Assembly (NCBI RefSeq): GCF_026262505.1
Contig: NC_067206.1
Span: forward strand, 14,690,205-14,754,204
Length of the DNA stretch: 64,000 bases
Direction of reading: 5' to 3'
Origin: Trichomonas vaginalis G3
Taxonomy: Eukaryota > Parabasalia > Trichomonadida > Trichomonadidae
Positions within the stretch are counted from its first letter, which is position 1. Each line of letters opens with the position of its first letter. Both the position numbers and the translations under genes were made by a program. Positions 32,790 through 43,261 of the stretch are shown piece by piece. Under the pieces are notes generated by a model. That model made no database searches. It was not told where the DNA came from and worked only from the letters and a program-made list of their open reading frames with translations.

Positions 32790-35010
32790 TTTGAAAGGTT
32801 TTCAACAAAGCTATACCTTAAAAATCTGTGCTTGTTATATCTGATCATTTGTGTGTTAGGGGAGGTAAATTTATTCCACTAGAGCAAATTTTTTCCGAGG
32901 TTTCTCATTCGATGAGAAACCTCGGAACAACTCTTCAATAGTGTAATGAATTTGTGGTATTTGTCCTGCAAACAGCGAGAGAACTTGTCTGTAATTCGTT
33001 TATGATGAAGTTATCTGGATGTCTCTCAGATGAGGAAGGAAGTCCAGAAAACTTCACCATAAGTTAATACTTGTGTATTTCTATGACTCTCTTCACGTCA
33101 GAGAATGTAAATTTACTCGAATAGGGCAAAGTTCTGCTCAAGTTTCTCATTTGATGAGAAACCTCGGAAGAACTTTGCCCTAAGGTAATGTATATGTGAT
33201 TGTTGGCCCGCAGAGAAACAAGGAATCTGTTTGTATTTCGTTTATGGTGAAGTTCTCGGATGTTCTCTCAAATTATATGGAAAATCAAGATAACTTCACC
33301 ATAATTTGTTGTAGTTGTGATTCTCTGGCTCTTTGCCGGCCAGAAAACTAGAAAATAGTTTATAGTGGGAGTATGCTCGATGAATACCTACTCACTAAAA
33401 ATATACGTTATTTTTTGTTTTCCTATGGGAAAATAGTTTTGATTTTTATACTATCGTATGCTTTGTTATTGCATGAATTGTCTATTTTCTTAATAAAAAC
33501 TCATTTTTCCGTGTGATTCTGAATCAATGCATTCCAAAAAAGCGTTTTCCGCCTTTGAAACGTGAAAACACACATTGCATGAAGAATCAGAGAAGATTTT
33601 CTATCTTTCAATTTTTTAGACTTATTGAAATTTGATAATAACTCCAAATTAAGCTGATAAGCTCATAGAGCACATAAAATAACACATGCCTATCATATTT
33701 GAATTTTCTAAAAATCTCCAAAAAAATCGCGTTTTAAAAATTTCGTAGTTAAAAAGTAAATTTTTCACGATAAAAAAACTATAATTGGTTTTTTTTGGAA
33801 TTCTTCGAGTTAGAAAATCTTCTCTGATTCTTCATGCAATGTGTGTTTTCACGTTTCAAAGGCGGAAAACGCTGAGAGAGGGTCAAAGTTGCTATTTGTC
33901 ACTTTTCCACAAGAATATAATGGGGAAAAAGTTATCATATACTTGACCTCATTGACTGAGGTGAGAGATGCATGTAGTGTAATGAGATAAACATTGTGAT
34001 TGCTGCTCTAAGTCCTAGGTTCGAGACACATTGACTTCATTTTTCTCTTTTTTATTGACGTAAACTATTCAATTTTTGTGTTCTCCATTCAAATTTCAGA
34101 ATTTTTTTTGCAGATTTCACGCTACATTCGAAGTTACCTTTTGTAACAACCACCACCGCCTACGAAAGACGAAAGTGTGTCACGATTTCACCCGGAAATC
34201 CGACGGTTGTTTAAGAGTAAGCACTTTTGGCACCTACTCGGAAAACGCTTTTTTGGAATGCATTGATTCAGAATCACACGGAAAAATGAGTTTTTATTAA
34301 GAAAATAGACAATTCATGCAATAACAAAGCATACGATAGTATAAAAATCAAAACTATTTTCCCATAGGAAAACAAAAAATAACGTATATTTTTAGTGAGT
34401 AGGTATTCATCGAGCATACTCCCACTATAAACTATTTTCTAGTTTTCTGGCCGGCAAAGAGCCAGAGAATCACAACTACAACAAATTATGGTGAAGTTAT
34501 CTTGATTTTCCATATAATTTGAGAGAACATCCGAGAACTTCACCATAAACGAAATACAAACAGATTCCTTGTTTCTCTGCGGGCCAACAATCACATATAC
34601 ATTACCTTAGGGCAAAGTTCTTCCGAGGTTTCTCATCAAATGAGAAACTTGAGCAGAACTTTGCCCTATTCGAGTAAATTTACATTCTCTGACGTGAAGA
34701 GAGTCATAGAAATACACAAGTATTAACTTATGGTGAAGTTTTCTGGACTTCCTTCCTCATCTGAGAGACATCCAGATAACTTCATCATAAACGAATTACA
34801 GACAAGTTCTCTCGCTGTTTGCAGGACAAATACCACAAATTCATTACACTATTGAAGAGTTGTTCCGAGGTTTCTCATTCGATGAGAAACCTCGGAAAAA
34901 ATTTGCTCTAGTGGAATAAATTTACCTCCCCTAACACACAAATGATCAGATATAACAAGCACAGATTTTTAAGGTATAGCTTTGTTGAAAACCTTTCAAC
35001 GAATGAGAAA
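32790..35010. repeat. 2.2 kb nested palindrome
   Basis: The outer arms (about 32,790-33,560 and 34,240-35,010) are near-identical reverse complements. Each carries hairpins such as GAGGTTTCTCATTCGATGAG and GGTGAAGTT...AACTTCACC. An inner pair (33,538-33,606 and 33,808-33,875, around TTCATGCAATGTGTGTTTTC) is nested in the space between. No gene; a 74-codon frame at 34,076 lies across the arm boundary. Confidence 0.85.
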
Positions 35011-35560
35011 GTTAGGAAAAACTCTACCTTATAAGATCAACTATAGAATTCATAGCTCTTTGAATACTAGGAAACATTAATGCAGTAGTTTAAGGCAAAG
35101 TTTTTCCGAGATCTACGAAGGATAGAGAGATCTCGGAAGAACTTTGCTCTGCACAAGTAATTTCAGAATCTATGGTCCTCTAAGGACCAGAGGACGGTAA
35201 TGTAAAAGAATGATGTCAATAGCAGATAAATAATAGCCTTAGAAGTTCAATACGTGCACAGTTTGACTACATTGCCCTAGTAGTTAGACTGTACAGGTAT
35301 TGTACTTCTGGCCTAAAAAATCCTCATTGAAGACAATAGGTAGAAACTCAAATTGTTGATAAATATCCCAAAATATCATAAGAGAGCCCATTATTGTTAC
35401 CTGGCTCCTTCCTGGCTTTCAAAGTCTGTAAACGAGAAGTCTTGGCTCTTGTGGTAATTGCTTCCAAGAGGTTTACTCAATTCGAGTAAAACTATAAACC
35501 CTGTAACTGACATGTACTTCCTTGAATGGGCATTAAAAGTAATTTAACCTAACGAATAGT
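35011..35560. other. Hairpin remnants between palindrome and array element
   Basis: Holds one clear hairpin (AGTTTTTCCGAGATCT...GAGATCTCGGAAGAAC, 35,098-35,152) and one imperfect hairpin (35,250-35,310). No gene. Confidence 0.55.
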
Positions 35561-35568
35561 AACATGAC

Positions 35569-36655
35569 TCTCGTAAACGAAAAAGAGAATTTGACGCAGT
35601 CAAATCCTCTCTCTCAAAAAGTGGACTTTACATGGCAAATTTCAAATGCATGTAAGGTCCAATTTGATCAGTTTCAGGATGGAATTGGAGGCCATGAGGT
35701 ACTGACATTGCATCAGTATCTCATAGCCTCCAATCCCTTCAAAAAATGGGAGAAACTTTGGTCGAATAATTTAACATTCGGCCAAAGTTTCTCCCATAAT
35801 TAATGAGAATGAAAGGGTAAGAGGCATATAGGGTCACTATATACCTCTTACCCTTTCATTTTCATTTGGAGGTCAACAAACCCGGAGTTAATTGCAAACA
35901 ATTAACTCCAAATTTGTTTATGTTAAGGAAGGAATTGGAGGGTAAGAGGTACATAGTATGAATATGTACCTCTTACCCTGCAATTCCTTCTAGAAAGTTC
36001 TTTTTAATTGCAAACTATTAACCCAAAGTTTTGGAACTTTCAAGTGGAGATGGAAGACTTTGGGGTATATATTAATATAATATACCTCAAAGCCTTCCAT
36101 CTCCACTACAAATGGAGAAACTTTGTCCGAATAGTTTAACATTCGGACAAAGTTTCTCCCATCTTTCAATGTAATTGCTACCTGTGAGGTACTGACTTGA
36201 AGTCAGTGCTTCACAGGTAGCAATATCCAAAAATTTAAAAACATTTTATCAGTTCGTTAGAGAACTAGAGCCTCCTAGGTACTGAACCAGAATCAGTGCC
36301 TAGGGGACTCTAGTGATCTATATAAATCTGAGAAACTTTGAGGAAATTGTTCGACATTTCCTCAAAGTTTCTCAGCAATTTAGCGAGGAATGTTCGTTAT
36401 CGTGTAGATATTTATAATATATACATGATAACAAACATTCCCCGCTAAAAGATGTAAAATCTTATAAGAAATAATTGCAAAAGAATAACAAATTGCAACA
36501 AATTTTATATGAAACTGAACCTTATGAGGTAGTGATTCAAGATCACCGCCTCATAAGATTCAGTTTCAATCTCAAGTATCTCAAAAGTAAGGCTCTATTT
36601 TTTGCCATGTAAAGTGTCACTTTACTGTCAAGCCGTTTTTATCGTTTTCGTTTAC
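35569..36655. mobile_element. Palindrome-array element, copy 2 (hairpin array IV)
   Basis: Reverse-complement counterpart of 10,451-11,422, about 110 bp longer, with the same chain of alternating palindromes and ends TCTCGTAAACGAAA...CGTTTTCGTTTAC. AACATGAC occurs at 35,561-35,568 and 36,656-36,663, an 8-bp target duplication, so this copy shows the element's true borders and argues that it moves as a unit. It has no gene and must be mobilised in trans. Confidence 0.88.
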
Positions 36656-36689
36656 AACATGACCACTATTTTGATGACTAAGAAATGTA

Positions 36690-36890
36690 ATTCATCAAAT
36701 TGGCAGTTCGATGAATAATACCATGCAATCAACAACTGGTTTGTTACAATTTGGCTTGATTCATCAAATTGGCGGTTTGATGAACCGAATATTGTAATCC
36801 AGACTAGGTCAGTTACAATTTGGCTTGATTCATCAAATTGGCGGTTTGATGAACCGAATATTGTAATCCAGACTAGGTCAGTTGCTTGTT
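36690..36890 (+). repeat. 68-bp tandem repeats
   Basis: Nearly three copies of a unit with TCATCAAATTGGCGGTTTGA, an inverted pair able to fold, and ATGAACCGAATATTGTAATC. It sits inside the right 433-bp arm as the 47-bp repeats sit inside the left. Confidence 0.85.
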
Positions 36891-36927
36891 GGTCATAGAT
36901 AATAATGACACCTTTCAGTTTTTGTTA

Positions 36928-37361
36928 AACATCTCAATTATCCCGCCAAAAATTATTGGGTCTAAATTGGTTTTTATTATTATTATTTTCAGAAACAAAC
37001 TAACTTGTTTTTTAGGAATTTATCATTCATAAAGTCTTTATGATATATTTTCAACTTATAATGAATATGAAATTATAATTGTTATTTTGAAAAAAAATTA
37101 TTCATGATCAATTCATGATTTAACCAGTTCCTTCAAATTAGGAGAGCATATTCAAATATAATCGCTCATTAAAATCAATTTTTATGTTTTTTTTTAAATC
37201 GAAATTATCTCATCATAAACCACGCAAACTGACTATTTGTTCTTATCACCATGTTGCCAATATCAGAATTGTCTTTACAGCCAAAATTTCGCTCGATAAA
37301 AGTCCATCCAATAGTGAGATAATTGAGCAACGAACATTTTTCCATATCACAAAAAACCTCC
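36928..37361 (-). repeat. 433-bp inverted repeat, right arm
   Basis: Partner of 29,390-29,822. The outer end lies about 240 bases beyond the 3' end of the Ada2 gene; the left partner lies just beyond the 3' end of the CAAX gene. Confidence 0.9.
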
Positions 37362-37603
37362 CCATTTTTCACATTACAAAAAATTTTTTTAATTCTTTTG
37401 CGCAATATGCCTCTATCATCATTTTACTATAGCTTACTTTATTGCTACAATTTACTTTCATAATCTCATTTCATAAGAATTTATTTACAAAAAAAAAACT
37501 TTTCTCGTTCACATCTGAAAACATTTTCATGTATATTTTGCATAAAAATAACAAACATTTTATAAGACTAATATAAAATCAAACAAATAAAAAATAAAAA
37601 TTA

Positions 37604-38917
37604 TTATTGCAGCCATCCAGCTGTTTTCATGTAATTATATATAGAAGTTACTAGTTCAGCTTGATCTGGAATGAAATTAATAGCATCTTGAAGAGATAAT
37701 TCGGATCTTGCATCGAATTCTCTTAAAAGAAGGTCTTTTATATTCAAATAAGTCTTTGGATGCATATTGAACTTATTACAGATATCAGCTTCATCAGAAT
37801 TAAGCATTTTGAAGTATTCCAACTGAGTATCTCCACAAGTAGTCAAAGAATCAACGAGAGAGTTCCATGTCTTCACATGTTGTTCTGTAATTTGTCGAGA
37901 TCTTTGAAAAGTTTCGGTTAATTGGTCGAATGCTTTTCCTTGGCTTTCGTTATCGATTCCTATCTGTTGCCAGTACTCCTTTTCATGTATGATCTGTTGT
38001 AGCTGGTCTTTTTTATCAACCAACTCCGTAATTTTTTGTAAATTTTGGAATTTTACGAAAGGAGCAAGCGTAAGTAGAGTTTGTTCTTGTTCCTGTTCAG
38101 CAGCTGTAGGGTTCTTCCTAAATCCTTTGAAAGGACCTTCGAGAAGTCCGTAGTCTTTGAGAATTTCGTGTCGATATTCTCTTTCTTCTATGATTGTGTT
38201 ATAGGCTTGTAGGTGGTTGATATGGGTTTGGAATTCATCTTCCAATTCCTGGGGTGATGAGTACTCTTTCGTCAGCATTTCGTCGAAATTAATTCCATTT
38301 ATGAGTTCCTCGGCGTTATCGTATAATTCAGTTTCGAATTCACCTCTGCGGGGCATGTATCCGTTGTATTCCGCTGGCGTAACTTTATCATAATGTCCCT
38401 TTTGACGCATAATAATTTCTGCACCGTCACTTGGATGAGATTCGACGGGTTTTGCATCTTCATCAGGCCATGGTGCAGGAGTTGGTGGATCTTCTTTAAC
38501 TTTTTGTTCAGGAACTGGAGCATTTAGTGCTGAATGATAAGTTGAGAAAAAATGATTCTCACATTCTTCAGGAGTTTTGGTATTCATATCTACAGCTATG
38601 TCTCTCCAATTTCCAAGGCCTGATTCTTCAATTGCGCGCAATAATTTCATTTCTTCATTTCCAGCCCATCCTTTTGAGAAAATTTCTGGTAACTGTGTTC
38701 TCACAACAATGAATGGATGCTCTCTGATGTGGCAGCCTTTCTCAGCGCCCTCAGAAAAGCACTCTAAACACTGAATAAATCCATGACATCGTGTGCACTG
38801 AACAATATATTCATCGTATATTGGTCTGAAGCATGTTTGACATATTGCGAATGGCTTTTGTTCTGAACCAAATGATGCGGAGATCTCCTTTTGACTAGCA
38901 TAAGAAGTTTTCCTCAT
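37604..38917 (-). CDS. ADA2: Transcriptional adaptor Ada2 (SAGA-type complex)
   Basis: 437 residues, the usual length for Ada2. A ZZ zinc finger covers residues 26-67 (Cys26/29, Cys41/44, Cys50/53, His63/67). A SANT/Myb domain covers about 84-132 (WAGNEEMKLLRAIEESGLGN...). A central region follows with PRRGEFETELYDNAEELING typical of Ada2, and a C-terminal SWIRM-like domain lies at about 350-437. Ada2 couples Gcn5-type histone acetyltransferase to Ada3 and nucleosomes. No AAAAGTGAC motif is seen within 100 bases upstream. Confidence 0.95.
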   Translation of the reverse strand: MRKTSYASQKEISASFGSEQKPFAICQTCFRPIYDEYIVQCTRCHGFIQCLECFSEGAEKGCHIREHPFIVVRTQLPEIFSKGWAGNEEMKLLRAIEESGLGNWRDIAVDMNTKTPEECENHFFSTYHSALNAPVPEQKVKEDPPTPAPWPDEDAKPVESHPSDGAEIIMRQKGHYDKVTPAEYNGYMPRRGEFETELYDNAEELINGINFDEMLTKEYSSPQELEDEFQTHINHLQAYNTIIEEREYRHEILKDYGLLEGPFKGFRKNPTAAEQEQEQTLLTLAPFVKFQNLQKITELVDKKDQLQQIIHEKEYWQQIGIDNESQGKAFDQLTETFQRSRQITEQHVKTWNSLVDSLTTCGDTQLEYFKMLNSDEADICNKFNMHPKTYLNIKDLLLREFDARSELSLQDAINFIPDQAELVTSIYNYMKTAGWLQ

Positions 38918-39602
38918 CTAAATTCAAACAAAGTTCTTCAATTTGAAAATGAGAAATTTCATACTATACAGTTTATTCCTCGATTGACCTTCATAGGCCT
39001 TTGTTAGAAAATTTCTAAGAAATGAAATTGATAATCTTGTTTTTTCTAAAATCTGAATATTGGAGCAATATCATGAATACTTTTAGACGAATATCTTCCG
39101 AGGTCTCTTAGTAAATGAGAAAAATTGAAAGAATATTGTTTTATTGGACGAAATTTCATAAATCTTTGGTTTAACTCCCTACAAAAGACTTTTCTATATA
39201 AACTGCTAACCCACTATGATATCTGTATGAGATGATATGATGTTTATAACATATTTACTGTTATAATTGATTTTTCAATAAATTTATTTGCATATTTTAT
39301 TAAATTAAGAACATCTTTCAGGTTTGATTTTTCTTCTAATATCTTATCAATATATTCCAAAATACCAATTCCAAATGTGGAAAAATGTAATATTTAATAT
39401 AATAAACACAAATATTTAATTGAGCTGGATTGTACATAAGCTATACAACTAATTCACACATATTTTTTCAAGTATTTCGATATTTTCAGAAATTATTCTG
39501 TTTGTATTTAAATTTATGGATTCATACCATGAACAAATGGTATAAGGGACTTATTTGATACTTCATTAATTACTGAGGGTCAATTAAAGAACAAAAATGG
39601 AA
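38918..39602. other. Intergenic region between Ada2 and the EF-hand-like gene
   Basis: AT-rich. One weak hairpin near 39,095-39,130 (CTTCCGAGGTCTCTTAGTAAATGAGAAA) is a relic of the AGGTTTCTC class. No gene. Confidence 0.5.
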
Positions 39603-40070
39603 TTAGAATGGAAGTCTATGAATTTTGCAAAACATTAACCAATCATCAAGAGTAATTTCTGTTTTTGTAAGCCAGTTCCTATCAAATTCATCGATAAAAT
39701 CTTCGCAAAAGCGAGCATGTGGAACATGACCGAATTTACCAAAGAATTTCTGTAATTTTTCAACAGTTATTGTGTCGCTATCATTATTACCCGCAATAAG
39801 ATGGAAAATATATTTCCATCTCTTTTCACTATTTTCTGCGATACTTTTTCTTTGTTCTGTAATAGCATCAATTAGTTGTTGGATTGCTACTATTTTCTTT
39901 GATGGATGAAAATATTCATTGCCTGGAATGCTAATCAATTCCAAAACACGAACAGCATCTTCGCGAGGTAATTGGCCCTCACAATTTGTATCAAAGAGTC
40001 TGAAGATGTCTATAACCTCTCTTTGCCAATCTTCCTTTTGCTTATTAATGAATTCTTTATAATTAAACAA
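39603..40070 (-). CDS. EF-hand-like protein, start unclear
   Basis: 155 codons are open, but the first in-frame start-like codon is TTG and no ATG lies between it and the upstream stop; the true start may lie in an upstream exon or be mis-sequenced. A calcium-loop-like segment FDTNCEGQLPRED, near residues 25-37, fits positions 1, 3, 5, 6, 8 and 12 of an EF-hand with Asp at the end. Two more degenerate EF-like segments follow (AGNNDSDTITVEKLQKFF; LTKTEITLDDWLMF). It is an EF-hand-fold protein of unknown role that probably binds little calcium. Confidence 0.6.
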   Translation of the reverse strand: MFNYKEFINKQKEDWQREVIDIFRLFDTNCEGQLPREDAVRVLELISIPGNEYFHPSKKIVAIQQLIDAITEQRKSIAENSEKRWKYIFHLIAGNNDSDTITVEKLQKFFGKFGHVPHARFCEDFIDEFDRNWLTKTEITLDDWLMFCKIHRLPF

Positions 40071-40556
40071 AACTTGAAATAGAAAAAAAAATAACGTCCT
40101 TCAACCAAACTTCCTGTATCGTCAAGCAACTATATCATTAATTTGCTTCATCTGATGATCAAATTATGTATAAGAGTGTAAATCTTATCTGTGTATATAG
40201 TATGGATTGTTATGTTTAGCTATAGAACTTATTGAAACAGATTAAGTGTTTCTTAAGCGAAAAGTAATATTTTGGATCTGCAATGTGGTCATATTTAATA
40301 GTTAGAAGATGCACTTCTGGATTACAGGGGTCAATAAAAAAATTAGATGAAATTTAAATAATCATTGAATTTGTCTTATTTATATGTTCTTCATAACAAT
40401 TTTTAAATATGAGATTTGTAGAATGGCTGTACAATCTGAGTTTGATATCAATTTTCACAAAACAAATAGAGCAATTGAACATTTTATAAAAATTTAGAAT
40501 CACCATGATGTACAGTGTCATAATATCATTAAAATGTCTATCATGATTTCATATCA
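40071..40556. other. Intergenic region, divergent promoters
   Basis: Lies between the EF-hand-like gene and Spt4, which are transcribed away from each other. AT-rich with no repeat; the promoter motif at its right end is listed separately. Confidence 0.5.
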
Positions 40557-40566
40557 AAAGTGACAT
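40557..40566 (+). promoter_or_regulatory. AAAAGTGACA promoter motif before Spt4
   Basis: AAAAGTGACA ends 13 bases before the ATG, the same orientation and range as at the coiled-coil gene. Confidence 0.55.
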
Positions 40567-40579
40567 ATTATTTATTCAT

Positions 40580-40951
40580 ATGGCTGAAGACCGTTCAGTT
40601 ACTCTCCCAAAGAAATCCAGGTCTATGGCTGCCTGCATAGGCTGTGGCTTGATCCAAGATAGAGACGTCTGGAAGCATGAAACTACATGTCCAAACTGTG
40701 GATGGACCGCTACTGAAATTGATTCATGGGTAAGCAACTCTTTCAACGGAATTTTAGCTCTATTTCAACCACAAAAATCGTGGTGCTCATCATGGTTAAA
40801 ATACAACAAGAATGTACCCGGAATTTATTGTATAGATAATTTAGGCGAAGTTACTGATACTATTGTACAACATTTAGAAAGCTACGGTAGGCCACTCCCT
40901 GAATGGGTAGAGAGATACAAAGTTCAGTCAACACAACAAAAGACCCATTAA
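40580..40951 (+). CDS. SPT4: Transcription elongation factor Spt4
   Basis: 123 residues (family usually 100-120). A four-cysteine zinc ribbon is formed by Cys19/Cys22 (ACIGCGLI) and Cys37/Cys40 (TCPNCGW). The family phrase NSFNGILALFQPQKSW is followed by W-L-x-x-N-x-x-x-PG-Y-C and a short tail. Spt4 pairs with the NGN domain of Spt5 on RNA polymerase II and supports processive elongation. A Spt5 gene is not in the window. The AAAAGTGACA motif just upstream supports the chosen ATG. Confidence 0.95.
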   Translation: MAEDRSVTLPKKSRSMAACIGCGLIQDRDVWKHETTCPNCGWTATEIDSWVSNSFNGILALFQPQKSWCSSWLKYNKNVPGIYCIDNLGEVTDTIVQHLESYGRPLPEWVERYKVQSTQQKTH

Positions 40952-41917
40952 TTTTTTTTTCATTGTTCTTGAGATAGATTAGTATAAAATAAAACGTATA
41001 TGCCTTGATAAGTAACAGGCTTTATTTATTTACATTTTAACATTGCATTTGAGTTTTTATGGCTCAAAACATTTTCATTGAGTTGGTATCTTTAAATAAA
41101 GATTATTTGTTACCCAAAATTATATGTTCGGCGATTCTGAAGTCATTTTGATGATTATCTATTAAAAAAATCAAAAGATAACTTTATTAAAGTGATATCA
41201 AGAAAGTTCTCACTGATTGGAATGATTACTTTAAGTAATACCAGTCAATGATGAAAAGTATAACTGAAAAAGCATAAAATTGTTTCAATTCAGGATTCAA
41301 AATTAACAAGATTATAAATAAGAAAGGTACTTCAGAGCTTTTTCCACAGCCTTTCAAACAAGTGATAGACACCATCTCAAGGTTCTGAATGGAACTAGAT
41401 TTATTTAAAATTTAGAGAATTTAATTTTTGTTAAAATTTTTTCTCAAGCAATACAGTTAATCATTAAATGAATAAACACATCTACTGGAATAGTGTCCAG
41501 AATAATTCAAATGATAAAATACAATGATCATTCTGGAATGTTAGAATTGGTTCCTAAAAAAGAAAATGATATTGTAATAGCCACAAAATCATTTAACAGT
41601 GAAATAATATATGTTATATGTTATGTGTGTCTGTCATATAATTGAACAACAAAGTTATTGATTGTTATTATCAAAAAGAAACCAACAAATAAAAGGGACA
41701 ATAGAAATGTAATGTGAAAAAGATAATGTAAGAAGAAAGGAAAAGGATTAATATAAAGATGAGCATATCTCGCTATATTGGGCATTAATAACTTTGTATT
41801 GTCTTTGGCTAGAGCCGTCAATACATCCTAATAGCATTTAATGCCTTATTTCAAAGTTTGGATTCATAAATTCCATTAGAACATTTAGAAATTCGAGATT
41901 TATGAAAGAAGACTCCC
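40952..41917. other. Intergenic region
   Basis: AT-rich, about 1 kb. No gene or repeat that I can support. Confidence 0.55.
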
Positions 41918-41927
41918 AAAAGTGACC
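41918..41927 (+). promoter_or_regulatory. AAAAGTGACC promoter motif
   Basis: AAAAGTGACC ends 10 bases before the ATG of the coiled-coil gene. Confidence 0.5.
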
Positions 41928-41937
41928 GTTTAAAAAT

Positions 41938-42411
41938 ATGGAAGATATTAAAGCACAGCTTGATGCCATAGAATGGGACCAAAGCAGTATGACAGCCAAT
42001 GAATATATTCTTAAACAAATTGTTGAGCAACTTTTATTGTTGCATGTTGAAGAAACAAAAGAAATTATGGAATTGAGACAGAAACTAGTCGAATGTTACA
42101 AACGAAATGGAACTGGAGATGGTCAGCAAAATCAAAACATTACACCAGAATTACAAGATTTCGATCCCAACAGCATTTATAAAAATTTGAGGCAAATTCA
42201 AGAAATGATCAGGCAGTTAAGAGAAGAAAGAGAAAACTCTGAAAAAGCCGCTAAAGAAGCTATTAATACTATTACTCAAGAAAACACGTCATTAAAAGAA
42301 GAACTAAATGAATTATACGCAAAGTATGTAAATCCTCGATCATATAGTTCAATTTCTATATCGCCTACCCAAAGCCCAGTTAAAGGCAGTTATTCTAAGT
42401 CACCAAAATAA
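41938..42411 (+). CDS. Coiled-coil protein of unknown function
   Basis: 157 residues. Two helical stretches (about 20-58 and 78-132) show heptad spacing of Leu/Ile with many Glu/Lys (e.g. IYKNLRQIQEMIRQLREERE), separated by a Gln/Asn-rich loop and ending in a Ser/Pro-rich tail (SPTQSPVKGSYSKSPK) that could be phosphorylated. No known domain is recognised. It is probably a scaffold or subunit of a larger assembly. The AAAAGTGACC motif upstream and clean ends support a real gene. Confidence 0.75.
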   Translation: MEDIKAQLDAIEWDQSSMTANEYILKQIVEQLLLLHVEETKEIMELRQKLVECYKRNGTGDGQQNQNITPELQDFDPNSIYKNLRQIQEMIRQLREERENSEKAAKEAINTITQENTSLKEELNELYAKYVNPRSYSSISISPTQSPVKGSYSKSPK

Positions 42412-43261
42412 TTTCATCTTTTATTGTTCTTTTTTGTTGTTATTTTTGCAAATAGTCAATTTTCATTTGCAATTGTTTTATAAATATTTCATTATTTGAA
42501 AATTTCGCTCGATTTGATATTAAAGAATCTTCGAGAACTACAGAACTCATGTAAACTAAGATATGCTGGAGAAGAATACATGAATTGAGTGAAAAGTTTC
42601 ATTATGAGTCTTAAAATACATTCAATTCGTAAATCAATGCTTCCATAACATGACCAATTCAAAAAAGTTGACTTAATAGAGAAAATAACTGCTTAAAATT
42701 GCATATGCTTATTCTGAACTGAAAAATAAATGGTAAAATTGAATGATGTTTATCTGTTTGAAGTTCAAACTGAACTAATTGATCATTCAATTTCCGATTA
42801 ATGATGAATGTGGTTGAATGGTTTTTTGTTTTGAGTCTCCTTTAATTTGAAGCGAAACATTGAAAAAACGTCATGTTTTGAAACCTGATGTTTATTATAC
42901 TTTCTTTATTATATATTTTACTTCAGAAATGGTGTGTGCAGATATCATATACCAAAATTCATTTAGTTCTTCTTTTAATGAAGTGTTTTCGTATATTATA
43001 ATCGATGATTGATAATCTATTATGCATTGTTAGACAATATCTTCCAAAATAAAATGATTTCTACTGGTATCATATAACAATAATTATGTGGCTTAGCTCC
43101 TATTGAAAAAGTCATCTCATTTTATTTTGTCCTAATTTGCATTATTGTACTCAGATTGTCATTTTGTTTTCCTCAGAAGAAAAGATTGAATTGCGATTTT
43201 TCTTTGTTAATTCAATTGTTAGATCCTTTCAAATATTATTGCTTTTTATTCAAATTTTTTA
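42412..43261. other. Intergenic region before the BspA-like gene
   Basis: AT-rich with no repeat. TTCAAATTTTTTA directly precedes the ATG and may hold the transcription start. No AAAAGTGAC motif is seen here. Confidence 0.5.

Noticed and set aside
33960-34050. tRNA gene suggested by CTAGGTTCGAGAC
   Set aside because: Only a partial B-box is present; no acceptor or T-stem pairing and no A-box at the right distance.
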